A stretch of 8,252 nucleotides of DNA from Burkholderiales bacterium (lineage in GTDB: Bacteria > Pseudomonadota > Gammaproteobacteria > Burkholderiales > Usitatibacteraceae). Both the position numbers and the translations under genes were made by a program. This document shows, piece after piece, positions 5,927-8,252 of this stretch. The stretch covers positions 1-8,252 of the forward strand of contig JACMOJ010000201.1 in NCBI GenBank assembly GCA_014378085.1, written 5' to 3'. The notes under the pieces are model-generated. The model was not told the origin of the DNA and ran no database searches. It saw only the letters and a program-made list of their open reading frames with translations. The stretch's first letter is position 1. Each line of letters opens with the position of its first letter.

Positions 5927-8252
5927 CACGCCCTCTTTGGATAGAACGCTCGGTGGTGGCAATTGCATAAAGCTGTCCGGTTTCATTGAGTAGCGCGGTG
6001 GAGATAATCGAGACCGCCACAACGCTGCCATCTTTGGCGATGCGTTGTGACCGATATGGCTCAAGCACTTCCGCTTGCCCCAACTGAACCAGCTTTGCCA
6101 AGGCACCGGAGCGTAAGTTTTCAGGAATCCGATCATGCACATTCATCAGTAGCGCTTCTACCTCGCTCCAGCCATACATGCGCACGGCGCCGGGGTTCCA
6201 GGCCAGAATGCGTCCTGCCAGATCCTGCACGGTGATGGCATCGTGGGCATCGCGGACGACGACGGCCAGTCGCAGCAAATCATTAGCCTGATGCAGAGCG
6301 TCGCGTATGTCAAACAGCTTCGTAATATCGACAAAAGAAATCACCGCGCCTTCGATGACATTTTCCACCGTGCGATACGGCTGTATGCGCATCGAATAAC
6401 GCCTGCCGTCAAAGGCCTGTAGTTCTACCTCTTTTGGAATCAGCGTGTTGAGTACTTCCTGAAGGTCTTGCACCAAGGTGGTATAGCCGACCAAGTTTGA
6501 AACGATGTGCGCCACCGGTCGGCCTAGATCACTATTGATCAGGTTGATGATGGTGGTCGCCGCTGGGGTGAAGCGCATGATGCGTAGTTGATGGTCCACA
6601 AACACGGTACCGACACCGGTCCCGGCCAAGAGGTTGTTCATGTCGTTATTGGCCCGTGACAAATCGACAACCTTGGTTTGCAACTCGACATTGACGGTAG
6701 CCAGTTCTTCGTTAACTGATTGCAACTCTTCTTTAGAGGTTTCTAGTTCTTCGTTGGTCGATTGCAATTCTTCATTGACCGACTGCATTTCTTCGTTAGA
6801 GGCTTTGAGCTCCTCGTTGGAGCTTTCCAGTTCCTCTTGGGTCGTTTGCAGGTATTCTTGCTTGGCCCGCAGCTGCTGTTCGAGGGCTTCAATGTGAGCC
6901 ACAGTGTGCCCCTCGGCATCGGTCTGCGCTACATTCGATGCGCCGGCGGGTGCGGTGGGTGCGTCGGGTGCGGCGCGGGATGTCGATAGCACCCGTTCTG
7001 GCAGAGCATCTTGCAGAATCACCAAGTACAGATCTGATTCCGGCGATTCTGCCGTGTCGGTCGCCAGCGCAGTCACCAGCGGGGACACCGTCAGATTGAC
7101 GCGCGTGAAGTGACCGTTGGTTTTAACGTTCAGGTCAAAGCAACGCACCACCGCCTTGTTGCCAACAACGCGTTGCAAGGCCAGGGTCAGATCGCGGCGC
7201 AGTCCTTCTCGCGCCATTTTAAGAATGTTACTGACGCCTGTTTCACCGGGCATCAGTTCCAGATACATGCCAGAGCGCCCATGCAGGTAAAGAATGTCAC
7301 CCCTGGCGTTGACCAACGCACTGGCCGACGCGAGTTGCTGCAATATCGCCTGTTCGGTTAGTTCGCGCAGTGGGAGCTTGGTTGGTAACGCAGGTTTTAT
7401 ACCTCCTCGCGTTCTGGACTTGCCAATCTCGTCAAGCTCGCCTTGCGTGATCACCGGCGGTAAAAAACGACCCCGCGCCTCGCGTCTTAAGTCGTAAACA
7501 TATTCTTTACGCTCATACACCTTGCATTTGCGGTCGAGTACGGTAAATAACTCAGAAAATTCGCCAATACCTTCTGAGGTACCCAGGAAAAGGATGCCTC
7601 CGGGTTTCAGTGCGAAGTGGAACAACGGGATAAGTTTCTTTTGAAGTTCTGCCCCCAGATAGATCATTAGGTTACGACAACTGATCAGATCAAGCTTGGA
7701 GAAAGGCGGGTCTTTGATGACATCCTGCTCGGAAAACACCAGCATCTCGCGGATGCTTTTGTGGATGCGGTAACTGCTGCCATTCGACTCGACACTAAAA
7801 AATCGCGCCAGACGTTCCGGTGTCATGTCGGCAGCGATGCTGGCCGGGTAGACCCCCGCGCGCGCTGTCGCAATCGCCCGGCTGTCGATGTCGGTGGCAA
7901 ATACCTGCACGGTGTAGTTCTGCTTAAGCGCCTCTATGCGCTCTTGCAGCATGATCGCCATCGAATACGCTTCCTCGCCGGTGGAGCACCCTGTTGACCA
8001 AACTCGAAGCGTGGCACCAGCGGGTTTGCCTTCGAAGAGTTTGGGAATGATCTGCTCCTCCAGCACGGCAAACGCCTCCGGATCGCGGAAAAAATTCGTC
8101 ACGCCGATGAGCAGGTCGCGAAACAGCGCTTCGACCTCGGGTGGGGTCTGCTGGAGATATTTGACGTAGCCGTCGATCGTTTCGATCTGGTGCACCGCCA
8201 TACGTCGCGCGATGCGCCGGTTGACGGTGCTCGGCTTGTATTGCGAGAAGTC
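5919..8252 (-). CDS. CheR-type methyltransferase with three PAS domains and coiled coil (CheB/CheR-PAS family), 5' end missing
   Basis: The frame is open from the right edge (codon at 8252) and ends at the TGA 5921-5919, giving 777 residues in the window. The first visible residues (DFSQYKPSTVNRRIARRM) already belong to the CheR N-terminal domain, so the start is outside. Proteins of this type usually begin with a CheB methylesterase domain, which I infer but cannot see. In window numbering the CheR domain covers about 1-255: NFFRDPEAF (53-61), the SAM-binding STGCSTGEEAYS (86-97), FATDID (118-123), ISCRNLMIYL (190-199) and FALKPGGILFLGTSEG (213-228). A PAS-like region (about 295-415), a Glu/Asn-rich coiled coil (about 450-535), a second PAS (about 540-645) and a third PAS (about 655-770) follow. 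The role is inferred to be sensing plus methyl-transfer or adaptation signalling with the kinase encoded immediately downstream. The ATG at 8201 is internal to CheR and not the true start. Confidence 0.92.
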   Translation of the reverse strand, partial: DFSQYKPSTVNRRIARRMAVHQIETIDGYVKYLQQTPPEVEALFRDLLIGVTNFFRDPEAFAVLEEQIIPKLFEGKPAGATLRVWSTGCSTGEEAYSMAIMLQERIEALKQNYTVQVFATDIDSRAIATARAGVYPASIAADMTPERLARFFSVESNGSSYRIHKSIREMLVFSEQDVIKDPPFSKLDLISCRNLMIYLGAELQKKLIPLFHFALKPGGILFLGTSEGIGEFSELFTVLDRKCKVYERKEYVYDLRREARGRFLPPVITQGELDEIGKSRTRGGIKPALPTKLPLRELTEQAILQQLASASALVNARGDILYLHGRSGMYLELMPGETGVSNILKMAREGLRRDLTLALQRVVGNKAVVRCFDLNVKTNGHFTRVNLTVSPLVTALATDTAESPESDLYLVILQDALPERVLSTSRAAPDAPTAPAGASNVAQTDAEGHTVAHIEALEQQLRAKQEYLQTTQEELESSNEELKASNEEMQSVNEELQSTNEELETSKEELQSVNEELATVNVELQTKVVDLSRANNDMNNLLAGTGVGTVFVDHQLRIMRFTPAATTIINLINSDLGRPVAHIVSNLVGYTTLVQDLQEVLNTLIPKEVELQAFDGRRYSMRIQPYRTVENVIEGAVISFVDITKLFDIRDALHQANDLLRLAVVVRDAHDAITVQDLAGRILAWNPGAVRMYGWSEVEALLMNVHDRIPENLRSGALAKLVQLGQAEVLEPYRSQRIAKDGSVVAVSIISTALLNETGQLYAIATTERSIQRGRDD
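5931..5937 (-). promoter_or_regulatory. Ribosome binding site fixing the kinase start
   Basis: On the minus strand AAGAGGG lies 4 nt before the ATG at 5926, inside the last codons of the CheR-PAS gene. It supports 5926 over the longer upstream reading frame. Confidence 0.6.
6681..6869 (-). repeat. 21-bp periodic coding repeat making a heptad coiled coil
   Basis: About nine diverged 21-bp units run through this stretch of the CheR-PAS gene. On the plus strand each has a core like TTCTTCGTT. The protein reads as repeated 7-residue units of the type EEL-x-S-x-N (EELESSN, EELKASN, EEMQSVN, EELQSTN). This is a parallel coiled coil placed just before a PAS domain, as in signal-transmitting linkers. 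The DNA copies differ enough to look old rather than recently expanded. Confidence 0.85.

Noticed and set aside
5927..6142. 72-residue N-terminal extension of the histidine kinase
   Set aside because: It overlaps the third PAS domain of the upstream gene in another frame. The ATG at 5926 has a good ribosome site and starts a normal coiled coil.
6634..6897. Serine-rich plus-strand frame of 87 codons
   Set aside because: It is the antisense reading of the heptad coiled coil; its repetition comes from the 21-bp coding repeat.

Overview
The window comes from a GC-moderate (roughly 55-60 % by eye) proteobacterium. The protein families best match what I know from Beta- or Gammaproteobacteria: a proteobacterial-type cyanophycinase, a hydroxyproline epimerase, HicAB and a CheB/CheR-PAS signalling protein. 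I could not search a database, so the lineage is an inference.

Layout. (1) Positions 1-841, minus strand: a nearly complete cyanophycinase (S51 serine peptidase) cut by the left edge. (2) Positions 842-1274: a 433-bp divergent intergenic region with a degenerate inverted-repeat element and a perfect 6-1-6 palindrome that could be an operator. (3) Positions 1275-3361, plus strand: 4-hydroxyproline 2-epimerase followed by a DapA-superfamily lyase/deaminase, the expected first and third enzymes of bacterial trans-4-hydroxy-L-proline breakdown. A 4 x 19-bp tandem repeat runs from the last codons of the epimerase into the spacer. The lyase carries an Ala/Thr/Pro-rich insertion built partly from a 15-bp tandem repeat. 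(4) Positions 3440-4023, plus strand: a compact hicA-hicB toxin-antitoxin pair with ATGA overlap, a palindrome upstream, and a -10 box so close to the hicA start that the transcript may be leaderless. (5) Positions 4076-8252, minus strand, convergent with hicB: a two-gene signalling operon. A CheR methyltransferase-PAS protein (5' end off the right edge, probably preceded by CheB) is followed, with an 8-bp overlap, by a PAS hybrid histidine kinase with a C-terminal receiver.

How the genes fit together. The cyanophycinase and the hydroxyproline genes are divergent and both release nitrogen and carbon from storage or protein-derived material. The D-hydroxyproline dehydrogenase and the ketoglutarate semialdehyde dehydrogenase needed to complete the hydroxyproline route are not in the window. 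HicAB is a self-contained module between the metabolic genes and the signalling operon. The CheR-PAS protein and the hybrid kinase look like a split version of the large CheB-CheR-PAS-kinase proteins. No chemoreceptor, CheA or CheW is visible.

I see no clearly new system. The most unusual details are the repeat-driven changes in the hydroxyproline genes and the likely leaderless, palindrome-controlled hicAB start.
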